This document shows positions 39,152 to 49,768 of a stretch of 64,000 nucleotides of DNA, piece after piece. Within the stretch, counting starts at the first letter, position 1; the number at the start of each line of letters is the position of its first letter. A program made the position numbers and the translations under genes. The DNA is taken from positions 682,001-746,000 of the forward strand of contig NZ_CP103807.1 in the NCBI RefSeq assembly GCF_029773605.1. Reading direction: 5' to 3'. Source of the DNA: Actinobacillus genomosp. 2 (lineage in GTDB: Bacteria; Pseudomonadota; Gammaproteobacteria; Enterobacterales; Pasteurellaceae). Below the pieces are notes generated by a model, which saw only the letters and a program-made list of their open reading frames with translations, searched no databases and was not told where the DNA came from.

Positions 39152-39538
39152 ATGAAAAAATGTATTCGAATAACGCCTGTCTTGTTCTCATTATTGCTTT
39201 CTGCTTGTGCTTTAACGCCACAGCAACAAGCTGCCAGACAGGCGCAACAACTCAAGGCACATCAAGCCTTATCGGTAGCATTAGCTAAACAGTGTGATGT
39301 AGAAACTGCCGAATTAATGGCTCAGTTATATGATCCGCCGGTGGCTCAAACCGAAAAAGAAAAAGCCGCCTTTACCAAGCGCTACCAGAAAAAAGCCAAT
39401 GATCCACTGTTCCAATCTTGCTATAAACTCGCGTGGGATAACTATAAACACCAAGCGGAATTAGAGGAAATGCAACGTTACTATGATTTTGAGCGTACTC
39501 GTTTCCGCCCTTGGCATTATTGTTATGCTTGTTGGTAA
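39152..39538 (+). CDS. Small putative lipoprotein of unknown function
   Basis: 128 residues from the ATG at 39152, chosen because GGAGG lies 5 nt upstream; the frame is open from 39140. The signal peptide MKKCIRITPVLFSLLLSAC has a lipobox. The mature part is hydrophilic and Gln/Ala-rich, and ends with a striking aromatic and Cys-rich tail WHYCYACW. Four cysteines other than the lipid Cys could form disulfides in the periplasm. I do not recognise a family. Confidence 0.75.
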   Translation: MKKCIRITPVLFSLLLSACALTPQQQAARQAQQLKAHQALSVALAKQCDVETAELMAQLYDPPVAQTEKEKAAFTKRYQKKANDPLFQSCYKLAWDNYKHQAELEEMQRYYDFERTRFRPWHYCYACW

Positions 39539-39567
39539 AAAAACGGACACTATAAAGTGTCCGTTCT
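39535..39567 (-). terminator. Terminator of the Bcr/CflA gene
   Basis: AACGGACACT / AGTGTCCGTT with ATAA loop. The minus strand then reads TTTTTTT. It overlaps the end of the convergent lipoprotein gene. Confidence 0.85.
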
Positions 39568-39585
39568 CGTAAAATTTAAGCCAAA

Positions 39586-40782
39586 TTAGCCCGCTTGTTC
39601 ACTACTGTTACGACATAGCAAATAATAAATCGCAGAAGCCGCCAAGGTACAGATAGCCATTGCATATAACATCGGGCGCTCACTCGTCACCGCAATATGC
39701 GATAACATTGCGCCAACCACAGAAGCGATACCAAAACGTGCGGTTCCGGCCAAACCGTTTGCCGTTCCTGCCATTTGCGGATAACGATCTAAAATCGCCG
39801 CTGTTGCATTACTACCAATGGTTGAGAGCATTCCTACATAAAACGGAATACCTAATGCCATCGCCCAAAAACCTAATTGGAAGACAGCGACACACGCAAG
39901 CCAAATACCGGCTAATAATTGAACGAGCAAGCCGATTTTCAACATTTTTTCTGAGCCAACTTTTACCACAATACGTCCATTTAGTGCGGTCATTCCCACC
40001 ATCACAATCATATTTAGCCCGAAGAAATAACCGAAATATTCCTGTGATACGCCGTGAATACCAATATAAACTAACGAACCTGAGGTTAAAAAGCAGAATA
40101 AACCGGCAAAAGTTAAGCCCCCGACTAAAACATAGCCTAATACGCTTTTGTCCGATAGCAATTTCCAGAAGTTTTTAAACACAATACCGAATTGTAACGG
40201 TTGACGTTTCTCCACCACTAATGTTTCGGGGATTTTCCAGCTGATCAAGAACACACAACTGACGCCCATAAATACTAAAGTGTAAAAAATCGAATGCCAG
40301 TGAAAATATTTTGCAATATAGCCACCTAAGATCGGTGCTAATAATGGGGCGAGCATTGAGATAATCATAATAATCGACATCATTTGGGCAAAACGATTTC
40401 GATCAAACAAATCTCGAACTAAAGCCCCTAGTACCACAGCTGGCGCAGCGGCACAAAGCCCCTGTATTAATCGTAGCAAATAGAAATTTTCAATGGTCAT
40501 TACTGCGGTAAGGAAATAGGCTGCAACCGCTGAACCGGCAAGCCCGAATAAAATAATCGGCTTACGTCCGAAACTATCAGCTATCGGTCCCCAAAATAGC
40601 TGACCAACTGCAAAACCAAAGGTAAATACCGCTAATGTCGTTTGTACTTTTTCCTGAGAAACTTGTAAATCACGTGCAATATCAAGGAATGAAGGCAGAT
40701 ACATATCAATCGCCAGTGGTGGTAGCATTGCCATCATTCCTAAAATAATAAAAAAGCACGGATGCGGTCTTTGGCTTGCCAT
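39586..40782 (-). CDS. bcr: Bcr/CflA family drug-efflux MFS transporter
   Basis: 398 residues, 12 predicted spans. The family start MLPPLAIDMYLPSFLDIARDL and the MFS motif A region GQLFWGPIADSFGRKPIILFG are visible, with the motif C-like stretch MLAPLLAPILGGYIA. Members export bicyclomycin, sulfonamides, chloramphenicol or sometimes peptides and L-cysteine. The ATG overlaps the rsuA stop by one base, so the two are co-translated. The rsuA-bcr pairing is also found in E. coli. Confidence 0.9.
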   Translation of the reverse strand: MASQRPHPCFFIILGMMAMLPPLAIDMYLPSFLDIARDLQVSQEKVQTTLAVFTFGFAVGQLFWGPIADSFGRKPIILFGLAGSAVAAYFLTAVMTIENFYLLRLIQGLCAAAPAVVLGALVRDLFDRNRFAQMMSIIMIISMLAPLLAPILGGYIAKYFHWHSIFYTLVFMGVSCVFLISWKIPETLVVEKRQPLQFGIVFKNFWKLLSDKSVLGYVLVGGLTFAGLFCFLTSGSLVYIGIHGVSQEYFGYFFGLNMIVMVGMTALNGRIVVKVGSEKMLKIGLLVQLLAGIWLACVAVFQLGFWAMALGIPFYVGMLSTIGSNATAAILDRYPQMAGTANGLAGTARFGIASVVGAMLSHIAVTSERPMLYAMAICTLAASAIYYLLCRNSSEQAG

Positions 40783-41474
40783 TAAAAACTCCCTATTTCT
40801 TGTTCAGTCAACGGACGATATTCTCCCTCTTCAAGACTTTCATCTAATACCACATCACCAATACGCCAGCGATGTAACGCTTCTACTTTGTTACCTAAAG
40901 CGGCAAACATACGTTTTACTTGATGATAACGCCCCTCACTAATGGTTAAATTCACATTGTAATCGTCAATAATTTCCATTTGTGCCGGTAAACAAGGCTC
41001 ACGTTCTCCACGTAATAAAATCCCTTCCGCTAGTTTTTCCGCATAAAAATCTTCTACTGGATCGGCAAGCGTTACTAAATAGGTCTTTTCACAATGATGC
41101 TTCGGCGAAGTAATACGGTGTGACCATTTACCATCATCCGTTAATAAAACCAAACCGGTTGTATCCACATCTAAACGTCCTGCGGTATGCAATTTAGTCA
41201 TCAGCGGATAATCAAAAAATTGAAAGACTGTCGGATATTCTCCGTCATCATTTGAACAGATATAACCTTGGGGCTTATACAACATAAAATATTGCCCTTC
41301 ATCGACCCATTCTAAACGTTCGCCCTCATAACAAATTTCATCGGTTTTATTGATTTGTGCCGAACCGCTTTTTACTGTTTTTCCGTTAACTGTCACTAAA
41401 CCGCTTTTTAATGCTTTTCCTGCTTGGGAACGAGTTAAGCCCGTATTTTCGGCAATAAATTTATCTAAACGCAT
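40782..41474 (-). CDS. rsuA: 16S rRNA pseudouridine(516) synthase
   Basis: Converts U516 of 16S rRNA to pseudouridine. 230 residues (E. coli 231). An N-terminal S4-type RNA-binding domain (MRLDKFIAENTGLTRSQAGKAL) is followed by the catalytic domain with AGRLDVDTTGLVLLTDDG, where the first Asp is the nucleophile. The C-terminal EGRYHQVKRMFAALGNKV is also typical of RsuA-group enzymes. It is followed with overlap by bcr. Confidence 0.95.
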   Translation of the reverse strand: MRLDKFIAENTGLTRSQAGKALKSGLVTVNGKTVKSGSAQINKTDEICYEGERLEWVDEGQYFMLYKPQGYICSNDDGEYPTVFQFFDYPLMTKLHTAGRLDVDTTGLVLLTDDGKWSHRITSPKHHCEKTYLVTLADPVEDFYAEKLAEGILLRGEREPCLPAQMEIIDDYNVNLTISEGRYHQVKRMFAALGNKVEALHRWRIGDVVLDESLEEGEYRPLTEQEIGSF

Positions 41475-41597
41475 AATTTTCTCTTGAATATAAAGGAGAG
41501 ATTCAATTTTTTATTCAAATTGAATTAATGGAAGCGGTCAAAAATGCTTAATTCTTTGCAAATTTTTCTCTGATTTTAACCGCTTATAGACTAGAAA

Positions 41598-42575
41598 TTA
41601 TAGCATAATTTCTTGCACAAACGGGCTATCTAAATTAACGATTGGCAAGTTTGAATTATTCCATACTCGTAACAATTGATGTTGCATCAGATCTAATGTA
41701 TCTAAACCGGGTGTCGTTTGAGGCGTATATTGTTGTGCAAAGCGAGCCAGTTGAGTTAAAGCTAAACTGGATTCAATACTGGAACTGATAACAGCGATAA
41801 GTCCTTGTTGATGAGCCTGTTCAATTAAACAAATACACTTTTGCAACGAACCGACTAAGGTCGGTTTAATCACAATAGCGGTCACATTCGGTTCATTTTT
41901 TACCACAAAATCCGCTTCTCGCACGCTTTCGTCCCAAGCGATCGCAATACCGGATTCTTGAGCAAATTGGCGAGAAAGTTCCGGCGTTTTGCACGGCTCT
42001 TCAATAAACTGGATACGACTTTTATGTTCACTTGCAATTTTTTCGGAAAATTTAACCGCTTTCTCAAGCGTCCAGCCTCGATTAGCATCGAGGCGTAACT
42101 GCAAATCAGGTAAGGCGTCCAACAACATATTGGCAATTAAGCCGTCACGATTAGCCTCATACAGACCGACTTTCATTTTCCCGACTTTCTCACCTTCAAT
42201 CGCATTCAATTCCGTATATAACTCATCAGGATCACCATAACAAAGTACCGCTGCACGGTAATTCCCTTGCTCGCCAAGCTCTCCGTTTAATTCCGCTAAG
42301 GCACAACTTAATCCGAATGCAACAGAAGGAGAATAATTATCTAAGTAATCCGCTTGCTCTTTTGACCATTTATCGATCCAAATTTTAGCTTGTTTCTCCG
42401 CCTCATCTAACGTTTCAATACTAAATTCCGGAAGCGGTGCAATTTCACCCAACCCCATTTTATCCTCAACCTGTAATACGACAATCAATCCTTCTCTTTG
42501 CTTCAAGCGTCGATTACGTAGGATCACACCAGTTTCGACCGGTAATTGATAGCGATAGAGTTTCGCTTGTTTCAT
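41598..42575 (-). CDS. menC: o-Succinylbenzoate synthase
   Basis: Menaquinone biosynthesis: dehydrates SHCHC to o-succinylbenzoate. About 325 residues, enolase superfamily. Visible active-site elements: KMKVG (Lys base), [16 protein letters not shown] and AWDES giving the metal-binding Asp/Glu/Asp, and IKPTLVGS with the second Lys. The ATG ending at 42575 is taken; a GTG one codon earlier is possible. It lies 17 nt after the small acetyltransferase gene in the same direction. Menaquinone is the electron acceptor for GlpABC. The remaining men genes are elsewhere. Confidence 0.94.
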   Translation of the reverse strand: MKQAKLYRYQLPVETGVILRNRRLKQREGLIVVLQVEDKMGLGEIAPLPEFSIETLDEAEKQAKIWIDKWSKEQADYLDNYSPSVAFGLSCALAELNGELGEQGNYRAAVLCYGDPDELYTELNAIEGEKVGKMKVGLYEANRDGLIANMLLDALPDLQLRLDANRGWTLEKAVKFSEKIASEHKSRIQFIEEPCKTPELSRQFAQESGIAIAWDESVREADFVVKNEPNVTAIVIKPTLVGSLQKCICLIEQAHQQGLIAVISSSIESSLALTQLARFAQQYTPQTTPGLDTLDLMQHQLLRVWNNSNLPIVNLDSPFVQEIML

Positions 42576-42592
42576 CACAATTTTCCTTTTAT

Positions 42593-42865
42593 TTACGCAA
42601 TGAGATCTTTATGTGTTCTTTGCATTTTAACGTCAATATAGCTACAACTCGGCTTAATTTTTAAATGATTCTGTTCTGCGAAGGCAATTACCGCTTTATA
42701 TAATTCACCGGCAATCCCTTTGCCTTGAAATTCAGGATCAACTTTTGTCGTAAATACATCAATCACGGAATCAGAAAGATAACGATAGCGTAATCGCCCC
42801 ATTTTTTGATGATTCTGATCTATATAAGCGATTTCAAAATTCTCTTTATCGTGAATAATTTGCAT
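42593..42865 (-). CDS. YjdJ-like GNAT-fold acetyltransferase
   Basis: 90 residues, the length of E. coli YjdJ and other COG2388 proteins. It begins with a strand-rich region ([22 protein letters not shown]), then [30 protein letters not shown], where QGKGIA is the acetyl-CoA pyrophosphate-binding loop. A C-terminal CSYIDV segment follows. It is a minimal GNAT domain with unknown acceptor. Upstream gene of menC, probably one transcript. Confidence 0.82.
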   Translation of the reverse strand: MQIIHDKENFEIAYIDQNHQKMGRLRYRYLSDSVIDVFTTKVDPEFQGKGIAGELYKAVIAFAEQNHLKIKPSCSYIDVKMQRTHKDLIA

Positions 42866-42962
42866 AGTATTTTCCTCTCATCTTTATATCATGGCATTCC
42901 TATGACGATTTTTGCTTATTTGCCTACTTTTTGCAAATTTAAACAACGACCAAACAAAACTT

Positions 42963-42992
42963 TTGGAATAAAGCAATCGTTTGCGTTATAAT
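42963..42992 (+). promoter_or_regulatory. purH promoter with PurR operator
   Basis: AAGCAATCGTTTGCGT (42971-42986) matches the PurR consensus ACGCAAACGTTTGCGT at 14 of 16 positions. It fills the spacer of TTGGAA-18-TATAAT (42963-42968 and 42987-42992), so a bound repressor would block the polymerase directly. Confidence 0.82.
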
Positions 42993-43041
42993 TCAAGCCG
43001 ATTTTTTATGTTTACCTCATCTTTTATACAAAGGAAAAATA

Positions 43042-44631
43042 ATGGCTATTCAACAAGCATTACTCAGTGTGTCTGACAAAAAAGGGATCGTAGAATTTGC
43101 ACAAGGGCTTGTCGCTCGTGGCGTAAAATTACTCTCTACAGGCGGTACGGCAAAACTTTTAGCTGAAGCAGGTTTACCGGTCACAGAAGTATCCGATTAT
43201 ACCGGTTTCCCTGAAATGATGGATGGTCGTGTAAAAACCTTACATCCGAAAGTGCATGGCGGTATTCTTGGTCGTCGTGGTACAGATGATGAAGTGATGA
43301 ACCAACACGGTATCGAACGTATCGATATGGTGGTAGTAAACTTATATCCGTTTGCGGCAACGGTTGCGAATCCAAACTGTACTTTAGCTGATGCGGTTGA
43401 AAATATTGATATCGGTGGTCCGACAATGGTCCGTTCTGCAGCGAAAAACCATAAAGATGTGGCGATCGTGGTCAATAATAATGATTTTGATGCCATTCTT
43501 GCCGAAATGGATCAAAACCAAAATGAATTAACCCTCGAAACACGTTTCAATCTCGCAATTAAAGCATTCGAGCATACTGCACAATATGATTCAATGATTG
43601 CGAACTACTTCGGTAAACTTGTTCCACCATATCAAGGTGCAGAGGAAGAAGATTTAACACAAGTCTGCGGTCAATTCCCTCGTACCTTAAACTTAAATTT
43701 TGTACGCAAACAAACCATGCGTTACGGTGAAAACTCACATCAAAATGCAGCGTTCTACGTTGAAAATGAAGTGAAAGAAGCTTCTGTTTCAACCGCCAAA
43801 CAATTACAAGGTAAAGCACTTTCTTATAACAATATTGCGGATACTGATGCGGCACTTGAATGTGTAAAAGAATTTGCAGAGCCGGCTTGTGTGATTGTAA
43901 AACACGCCAACCCTTGCGGTGTGGCATTAGGTAAAGACATTTTAGAAGCATATAACCGTGCTTACCAAACTGACCCGACATCAGCATTCGGCGGTATTAT
44001 TGCATTTAACCGTGAGTTAGACGGTGAAACGGCACAAACGATCGCAGAACGTCAATTTGTGGAAGTGATCATTGCTCCAACCGTTTCAGAAGCGGCAAAA
44101 GCAGCACTTGCGAAGAAGAAAAATGTGCGTGTCTTAGAATGTGGTGAATTTACTCAAGCACAAAAACGTTTAGATTTCAAACGTGTCAACGGCGGTTTAC
44201 TAGTGCAAGATGCGGATCAAGGTTCGGTTTCAGTTGACGATTTACAAGTGGTATCTGAACGTAAACCAAGTAAAGCAGAGCTTGAAGACTTATTATTCTG
44301 CTGGAAAGTCGCAAAATATGTGAAATCAAATGCGATTGTCTATGCGAAAAACGGTCAAACTATCGGTATCGGTGCAGGACAAATGAGCCGAGTCTATTCA
44401 GCAAAAATTGCAGGTATTAAAGCGGAAGACGAAGGCTTGCAAGTTGCAGGCTGTGTAATGGCTTCAGATGCGTTCTTCCCATTCCGTGACGGTATTGATG
44501 CAGCGGCTAAAGTCGGTATCACTTGCATCATCCACCCGGGCGGTTCAATGCGAGATCAAGAAGTGATTGATGCGGCTAACGAACACGGTATGGCAATGGT
44601 ATTAACCGGTATGCGTCATTTCCGCCACTAA
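43042..44631 (+). CDS. purH: Bifunctional AICAR transformylase / IMP cyclohydrolase
   Basis: Last two steps of de novo purine synthesis: formylation of AICAR and ring closure to IMP. 529 residues (E. coli 529). The N-terminal cyclohydrolase domain has [18 protein letters not shown] and [11 protein letters not shown]. The C-terminal transformylase domain has [11 protein letters not shown], with the conserved Lys-His, and a late HPGGSMRD motif. AAAGGAAAAATA precedes the ATG. PurR control is suggested by the operator upstream. purD, often adjacent, does not follow here; the gene ends in a bidirectional terminator facing lptD. Confidence 0.97.
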   Translation: MAIQQALLSVSDKKGIVEFAQGLVARGVKLLSTGGTAKLLAEAGLPVTEVSDYTGFPEMMDGRVKTLHPKVHGGILGRRGTDDEVMNQHGIERIDMVVVNLYPFAATVANPNCTLADAVENIDIGGPTMVRSAAKNHKDVAIVVNNNDFDAILAEMDQNQNELTLETRFNLAIKAFEHTAQYDSMIANYFGKLVPPYQGAEEEDLTQVCGQFPRTLNLNFVRKQTMRYGENSHQNAAFYVENEVKEASVSTAKQLQGKALSYNNIADTDAALECVKEFAEPACVIVKHANPCGVALGKDILEAYNRAYQTDPTSAFGGIIAFNRELDGETAQTIAERQFVEVIIAPTVSEAAKAALAKKKNVRVLECGEFTQAQKRLDFKRVNGGLLVQDADQGSVSVDDLQVVSERKPSKAELEDLLFCWKVAKYVKSNAIVYAKNGQTIGIGAGQMSRVYSAKIAGIKAEDEGLQVAGCVMASDAFFPFRDGIDAAAKVGITCIIHPGGSMRDQEVIDAANEHGMAMVLTGMRHFRH

Positions 44632-44746
44632 TTCTGTTTGAACACGCGGTCTATTTTTCTAATATCTTTGCAAATTCTTCTCCTCCGTTCTAATTGAATT
44701 GCAAAACATAAAGAGAAATAGACCGCATGCTTTAAGTCACATCCAT

Positions 44747-44776
44747 AAAAAAAGCGAGATTTCTCTCGCTTTTTTA
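44747..44776. terminator. Bidirectional terminator between purH and lptD
   Basis: AAAAAAGCGAGA / TCTCGCTTTTTT with TTTC loop, with T runs on both strands. Confidence 0.93.
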
Positions 44777-44787
44777 GTTTGAATTAA

Positions 44788-47118
44788 CTAGTTAATTCCA
44801 TATTGTTCCGTATAAGGAATTAAACCTTTTTTCAGCATCTTACGTACGCCACTACTGTAATTCGTACCGAAGCGTAATTCAAAATTCACACCAAATTTAT
44901 TGTCGTAGTATAAATCTCTGATCGTATCAGCCGCTCCGATTGGTGTAGTCGTGAGTTTACGTGCTACATAGATATTGGCACTCCAACAACAGGTGTTATA
45001 ATTCATTGAGAACTGCGTTTCTACCGGTTTTCTCAGAGCAAGATCACGATAATGACTTGCCATAAATGCGATTTTATCGGTTAACTCCCAACCAACAACC
45101 GCACCGACTTGTTTAATATCTTGACCATATCTATTGCTACGTAGATTCTGATTAATATAAGCCTTACTTGCAAAACGATAATTTAGTTGAACCAGTTTAT
45201 CCTGACTCGGTTTATATTGTAACGATGTATTCGCTAATGACGTTTGGTTTAAACGTGTATCATATTGATAAGCACCGTGCCAATTCCATTTAGGATGGAA
45301 TTTCCAGTTAGACTCCAATGCCCAAGAGGATGAACGTCCGGTAGTTCGGAAATCATCTGAAATTTTAGATGGACTCAAATAATACATTTGACCACCACTA
45401 AAATTGAATACCTCTTCACCGGTTTTGTCGCTATAGAAACGAGTCGTACCGCCAGCTGTTAAGCGATTTGCAGATGAAATACGATCTAAACCGCTAAATG
45501 CACGATCATTAAAGAAACTATAGAAGTCCTGTTGTAATAATGTCGAATCATAACCGAAACTCACACTTCGATTTAAACTTGAACCGATATTACTCTGGTC
45601 TTTATATGGACGATAAACGTATTGTACGTGAGGTTCAAAGGTTTGATTAAAACCTTTAAATAATTGCTTATCCGCCTCTAATACCGTTTGAAGATCAATT
45701 TTAAGCTGAGGAATCACACGGCTCACATTTTTATCAACATTCTCGGCTTGATTACTACTGCCTTTCTCTTGAATATAATGCGTTGCATAAAGTTTTGTTT
45801 CGACATTTAAACTGCCATAGCGATTTGCAAATGGGAAATTTAGTGTTGGTTCAATATGAAAACGCCACGCTTTCGGCATAAGTTTACTGTCATTTTCAAA
45901 ACGAGCCGTTTGAGCAAAGAGTTTAAAATTCCCACCTTTAACTAAATCATCCTTGTAGTAATTAAAATCAATTTGCGGTAAGACACGGTATGGACCGATA
46001 TCCAAATCATCGAAAGTTTGGAATTTCTTACCGGAAATCGATAAATTATAGTTTGGTTGATAATAACCTAATTTAAATTGTTGCGTTGCATAGCCATCGG
46101 TACTACTACCGTATTCCGAATCAAAATCAGAGAAATAACGTTTGTCGCTGACTTTAGTATAGTCCACAAATAAACGCCAATCGGTTAAGAAACTCATATT
46201 ATGACGCCAGTGCATCAAATAACGCTTACGATCATTATCATCCGTTTTATATTCGTCTAAACGATCTTTACCCATATATTCACTTGCAATAAGCCCTTCG
46301 CCCAAATGCGTTAAATAACGAAATTCGGGACTAATTTGCCAGCCGCGACGAGAATAATAGGTTGGTGTCATCGTTGCATCCATATTTGGTGCAATGTTCC
46401 AATAAAATGGTTGCGAATAAGTAAAACCATTTTTACTCGAACGACTGAAATTTGGAATCAACAAACCTGAACGACGACGATCGCCGATTGGAAATTGTAA
46501 GTAAGGCGAATAAAACACCGGCATACCTAATACTTTAAAGCGTGCGTGCCAAATTTCAGCATATTCCTCATCAATATGCTGAATCATTTCGTTACCTTCA
46601 ATCGCCCAAGAATCATCATTAGGCAAACAAGCGGTAAATGTCGCATTTTTTAAGATACGTTTATTTTTACTAAATGAACCGCTTTCAGCTGTACCTCGTC
46701 CTTGACGACCAACTAATTGAAATTCGGTATTCTGTAAATCAGCTGTATCAGCGGCTATATTCATTGAAGCATCACGACCTTTCGCTTGAATAAGATTATC
46801 CTGATATTGATAATTCCCTTTCAAAAACGCCATCTGTGCTTTTCCGGCACTTTGTTCAATCCTTACTTCATCGGCAAGAATCGAACGATTGCCTTGCTTA
46901 ACGCTCACATCTCCAGTATAGGTAGCATCTTTCGGCTGATTAATTACCGCACTATCCGCTTCAATCTCAATCGGCATCATCGTTTGATCGCCTTGAACTT
47001 CTTCACCTTGAAAATGAGGAACACCTAATAAGCATTGTTCTCTCAAATCGGCTTGGGCATACTGAGCATAGAATGCTGTCATCATTGCAACGGAAAGAAC
47101 ACTATAACGAGTTTTCAT
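44788..47118 (-). CDS. lptD: LPS-assembly protein LptD
   Basis: Outer-membrane beta-barrel that, with LptE, inserts lipopolysaccharide into the outer leaflet. 776 residues (E. coli 784). A signal peptide [23 protein letters not shown] is followed by an N-terminal OstA-like jellyroll ([25 protein letters not shown]) and a long barrel. The structural cysteines are visible: one in REQCLLG, one in TACLPND, and the adjacent pair in [13 protein letters not shown] near the C-terminus, which allow the two interdomain disulfides. Monocistronic on the minus strand; surA or other partners are not adjacent in the visible region. Confidence 0.95.
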   Translation of the reverse strand: MKTRYSVLSVAMMTAFYAQYAQADLREQCLLGVPHFQGEEVQGDQTMMPIEIEADSAVINQPKDATYTGDVSVKQGNRSILADEVRIEQSAGKAQMAFLKGNYQYQDNLIQAKGRDASMNIAADTADLQNTEFQLVGRQGRGTAESGSFSKNKRILKNATFTACLPNDDSWAIEGNEMIQHIDEEYAEIWHARFKVLGMPVFYSPYLQFPIGDRRRSGLLIPNFSRSSKNGFTYSQPFYWNIAPNMDATMTPTYYSRRGWQISPEFRYLTHLGEGLIASEYMGKDRLDEYKTDDNDRKRYLMHWRHNMSFLTDWRLFVDYTKVSDKRYFSDFDSEYGSSTDGYATQQFKLGYYQPNYNLSISGKKFQTFDDLDIGPYRVLPQIDFNYYKDDLVKGGNFKLFAQTARFENDSKLMPKAWRFHIEPTLNFPFANRYGSLNVETKLYATHYIQEKGSSNQAENVDKNVSRVIPQLKIDLQTVLEADKQLFKGFNQTFEPHVQYVYRPYKDQSNIGSSLNRSVSFGYDSTLLQQDFYSFFNDRAFSGLDRISSANRLTAGGTTRFYSDKTGEEVFNFSGGQMYYLSPSKISDDFRTTGRSSSWALESNWKFHPKWNWHGAYQYDTRLNQTSLANTSLQYKPSQDKLVQLNYRFASKAYINQNLRSNRYGQDIKQVGAVVGWELTDKIAFMASHYRDLALRKPVETQFSMNYNTCCWSANIYVARKLTTTPIGAADTIRDLYYDNKFGVNFELRFGTNYSSGVRKMLKKGLIPYTEQYGIN

Positions 47119-47162
47119 AATAGTTCCTTGTTGATTTCCAGATATATCACTATACCTTTTAC

Positions 47163-48530
47163 TTAAATAATTCTTGAAAATTGTTGTCTTTTTGCAAGCT
47201 GTCTTGAATATACGTCAAAACACAAACAAATATTACGAATTAATAAACGTCCTCGTGGCGAAACAACAATACTGTTTTCGTTTATTTCTAATAAACCGTC
47301 TTTTGCCAATGGTTCTAATAGTGCTAAATCCTCAGCAAAATACTGTTTAAAATCAATGTGATATTCAGCTTGCAAGCGGTCAAATTCCAACTTAAAGTTA
47401 CAAATCAGTGCTTTGATCACATCACGGCGAATACAATCGTCTTTGCTTAACGCTAAGCCTTTATGTAACGCAATACCGCCTTCTTCAACATTTGCGTAAT
47501 ATTGTTGTAATTCTTTATGGTTTTGTGCATAAGTATCGCCAAGTAAACTAATTGCCGACACCCCCATACCTAATAAATCACATTCTTCCTGAGTAGTGTA
47601 GCCTTGGAAATTACGATGTAATACACCTTGTTGCTGTGCAATTGCCAATTCATCATCCGGTTTAGCAAAATGGTCCATACCAATAAATTTATAACCGTTA
47701 CTACCTAAAAATTCGATGGTTTTCTGCAAAATAGTTAATTTAGTTTCCGGTGCTGGCAACATATCGTCTTTAATTTTAATTTGAGCAGCAAAACGGCTCG
47801 GCAAATGCGCATAGTTAAACACGCTCATACGATCCGGATTAAGCTCAATTACACGCTCAAGCGTATACATAAAACTTTCAACGTTTTGTTTCGGCAAACC
47901 GTAAATTAAATCAATATTAGTCGAAGTAAAACCAAGCTCTTTCGCACGTTTCATCAAGGCAAAAATAAATTCTTCGTCTTGCTCACGATTAACTAATTTC
48001 TGTACTTCCTTATTGAAATCCTGAATCCCCATACTAATGCGATTGAAACCAATTGATTTAAGGTGATCCAACATATTCAGCTCAATTTCACGCGGATCCA
48101 TTTCAATACTGATCTCCGCCTCTTCACTAATATGAAAATGCTCACGCAACATTCCCATTAAACGTGCAGATTGAGCTTCATCCAAATAAGTCGGTGTGCC
48201 ACCACCCCAATGAATTTGGGTTACGGTACGATTTGTGAAAAGTGAAGCTCGTGTTTTAATTTCTTTTTCAAGATAATCCAAATAAATATCAACTTTATGA
48301 CGATGACGAGTAATAATTTTATTACAGGCACAGAAATAACATAACTTATGGCAGAATGGGATATGTACATAAAGTGATAGAGGACGATTCGGATAACGAG
48401 CCGCCGCCGCTTTAAAATCATCGTCATTGTAACTTTCGTTAAATTCTAATGCGGTTGGATAAGAGGTATAACGAGGACCGGACTGGTTATATTTTTGGAT
48501 AAGGGCTAAATCCCAAATAATGTCTGACAT
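47163..48530 (-). CDS. hemN: Oxygen-independent coproporphyrinogen III dehydrogenase
   Basis: Anaerobic haem synthesis: radical-SAM decarboxylation of coproporphyrinogen III to protoporphyrinogen IX. About 455 residues (E. coli 457). The opening [26 protein letters not shown], then [18 protein letters not shown] with the CxxxCxxC cluster, [10 protein letters not shown] and DLIYGLPKQ are all HemN signatures. A GTG-started extension to 48560 gives MSDIIFEGKP before a second MSDII. The ATG ending at 48530 has AAGGA in front and matches the family N-terminus, so I use it. Last gene of yihI-DUF2489-hemN. Confidence 0.94.
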   Translation of the reverse strand: MSDIIWDLALIQKYNQSGPRYTSYPTALEFNESYNDDDFKAAAARYPNRPLSLYVHIPFCHKLCYFCACNKIITRHRHKVDIYLDYLEKEIKTRASLFTNRTVTQIHWGGGTPTYLDEAQSARLMGMLREHFHISEEAEISIEMDPREIELNMLDHLKSIGFNRISMGIQDFNKEVQKLVNREQDEEFIFALMKRAKELGFTSTNIDLIYGLPKQNVESFMYTLERVIELNPDRMSVFNYAHLPSRFAAQIKIKDDMLPAPETKLTILQKTIEFLGSNGYKFIGMDHFAKPDDELAIAQQQGVLHRNFQGYTTQEECDLLGMGVSAISLLGDTYAQNHKELQQYYANVEEGGIALHKGLALSKDDCIRRDVIKALICNFKLEFDRLQAEYHIDFKQYFAEDLALLEPLAKDGLLEINENSIVVSPRGRLLIRNICLCFDVYSRQLAKRQQFSRII

Positions 48531-48559
48531 TGGCTTTCCTTCAAAAATGATGTCACTCA

Positions 48560-49027
48560 CTATAATGTGAGTTTTAAATGTTCAATATCAATCAATAATT
48601 GCTGACATTCCGCTTTAATCTGCTCTTCCAATTCAACTTCTTTTGATTGTCGAAGCAGATCTTGCTTCATACGCTCATTACGTTTCAACGCCTTACGCTC
48701 GTCTAAAATCGGCATATTTTCCACAATCTGATACAGTTCCCACATTGCCGAATATTGACTTAACGGTTTACCCAAAACATCGAGTAAGGGTTTTAAGCGA
48801 AGCACGCCTTCCGAAAAATCACATTGTTCGGATAACATCGCACGAGCAATTACATCAATACTATCAATAATACGTTCAAAACGTGCTTTCTTTGCCTGTT
48901 CTGCTTGTTCTAATAACGCTTTATTTTGAGCGTTTTGTTTACGCAATTTAAATAATAAATAGACAGCATAACCAGCCATTGAAAGCACAATTAATATCGC
49001 AAGAATAATGAGAAAAAATCGAATCAT
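48560..49027 (-). CDS. DUF2489 membrane-anchored protein
   Basis: 155 residues. One N-terminal hydrophobic helix (MIRFFLIILAILIVLSMAGYAVYLLF) is followed by a basic, coiled-coil-prone cytoplasmic segment and the conserved helical part ERIIDSIDVIARAMLSEQCDFSEGVLRLKPLLD. This is the DUF2489 family, usually found between yihI and hemN in gammaproteobacteria. The function is unknown. Its stop codon overlaps a possible GTG start of hemN by one base. Confidence 0.82.
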   Translation of the reverse strand: MIRFFLIILAILIVLSMAGYAVYLLFKLRKQNAQNKALLEQAEQAKKARFERIIDSIDVIARAMLSEQCDFSEGVLRLKPLLDVLGKPLSQYSAMWELYQIVENMPILDERKALKRNERMKQDLLRQSKEVELEEQIKAECQQLLIDIEHLKLTL

Positions 49028-49042
49028 ACGTTTTTATTCATA

Positions 49043-49621
49043 TTATCTAAACTGATTAATATCCATTGTTTCAAATTGACGGAGTAATGCATCACCATTA
49101 TCTTCGTCTTCATCTTGGATACCTAATTCGGTCATTAACTCATCAATACGATCTAAACATTCATCAACAAATTGTTGATCTTTAGCCGATAACGTTTTAC
49201 CTGCTTCAATTTCATCTAATAATTGATTTAAGATCTCATTGTTCTCTAATTGTTCAAGCTCTAATTCCGGCGATAAATGTGATTTATATTCTTCGACTGC
49301 AACTGGCTTAATGATTTGTCCTTTTTCAGGTTTATTTACAAATTCTACCATTAGAGGAACTTTCTTACGGCTACCGATACGAGGATCTTTTACTTCTTTT
49401 ACTACCGTTTTTTTCTGCTCTGCCGGATCAACATTACGCGAACCAGTCGGTAAGCCTTTATGTTTACGCTTTTTCTTTTCTTCTCGGGCTTTTGCGTCAA
49501 GTTCATAACGGGTAGGTTTACGGTTTTTACCGCCGCTTAATTTTGGCTGTTCCGGTTTTTTATCTGCTTTTCGAGCAGGCATAATGTCGGTAATACGACG
49601 TGTTTTTTTCGAGCGACTCAT
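49043..49621 (-). CDS. yihI: Der GTPase-activating protein YihI
   Basis: 192 residues. It stimulates the GTPase Der and so modulates 50S subunit assembly. The highly basic N-terminal half ([37 protein letters not shown]) and acidic C-terminal half ending [18 protein letters not shown] are the hallmark of YihI. The conserved GLPTGSR and [12 protein letters not shown] motifs are present. It heads the operon yihI-DUF2489-hemN, 15 nt upstream of the next gene. Confidence 0.92.
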   Translation of the reverse strand: MSRSKKTRRITDIMPARKADKKPEQPKLSGGKNRKPTRYELDAKAREEKKKRKHKGLPTGSRNVDPAEQKKTVVKEVKDPRIGSRKKVPLMVEFVNKPEKGQIIKPVAVEEYKSHLSPELELEQLENNEILNQLLDEIEAGKTLSAKDQQFVDECLDRIDELMTELGIQDEDEDNGDALLRQFETMDINQFR

Positions 49622-49693
49622 AATATCTATTCTTTTCTATAAAAAATTAAACGATTATTCTACAAGGAATCTGATTTGCTGAACAGAGAAGAA

Positions 49694-49757
49694 ATAAAAA
49701 TAGCGGTCGGATTCATCGAGAATTTTGCAAAAATCTCACTAAATCCGACCGCTATTC
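49694..49757 (-). terminator. Terminator of the YidE-type transporter gene
   Basis: AATAGCGGTCGGATT (49699-49713) pairs perfectly with AATCCGACCGCTATT (49742-49756). The 28-nt loop holds a smaller stem. TTTTATTTC follows on the minus strand. The arms contain an uptake-sequence-like GCGGTC. Confidence 0.82.
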
Positions 49758-49768
49758 AATTAATTAGC

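Noticed and set aside
41532-41585. Inverted AAGCGGT/ACCGCTT pair between menC and rsuA as a terminator
   Set aside because: The arms are long-looped with a mismatch and no clear T run on the menC strand. It is probably a degenerate uptake-sequence pair.
48531-48560. GTG start for hemN giving an extra ten residues
   Set aside because: The downstream ATG has a better ribosome site and gives the family N-terminus. The repeated MSDII is noted but likely chance.
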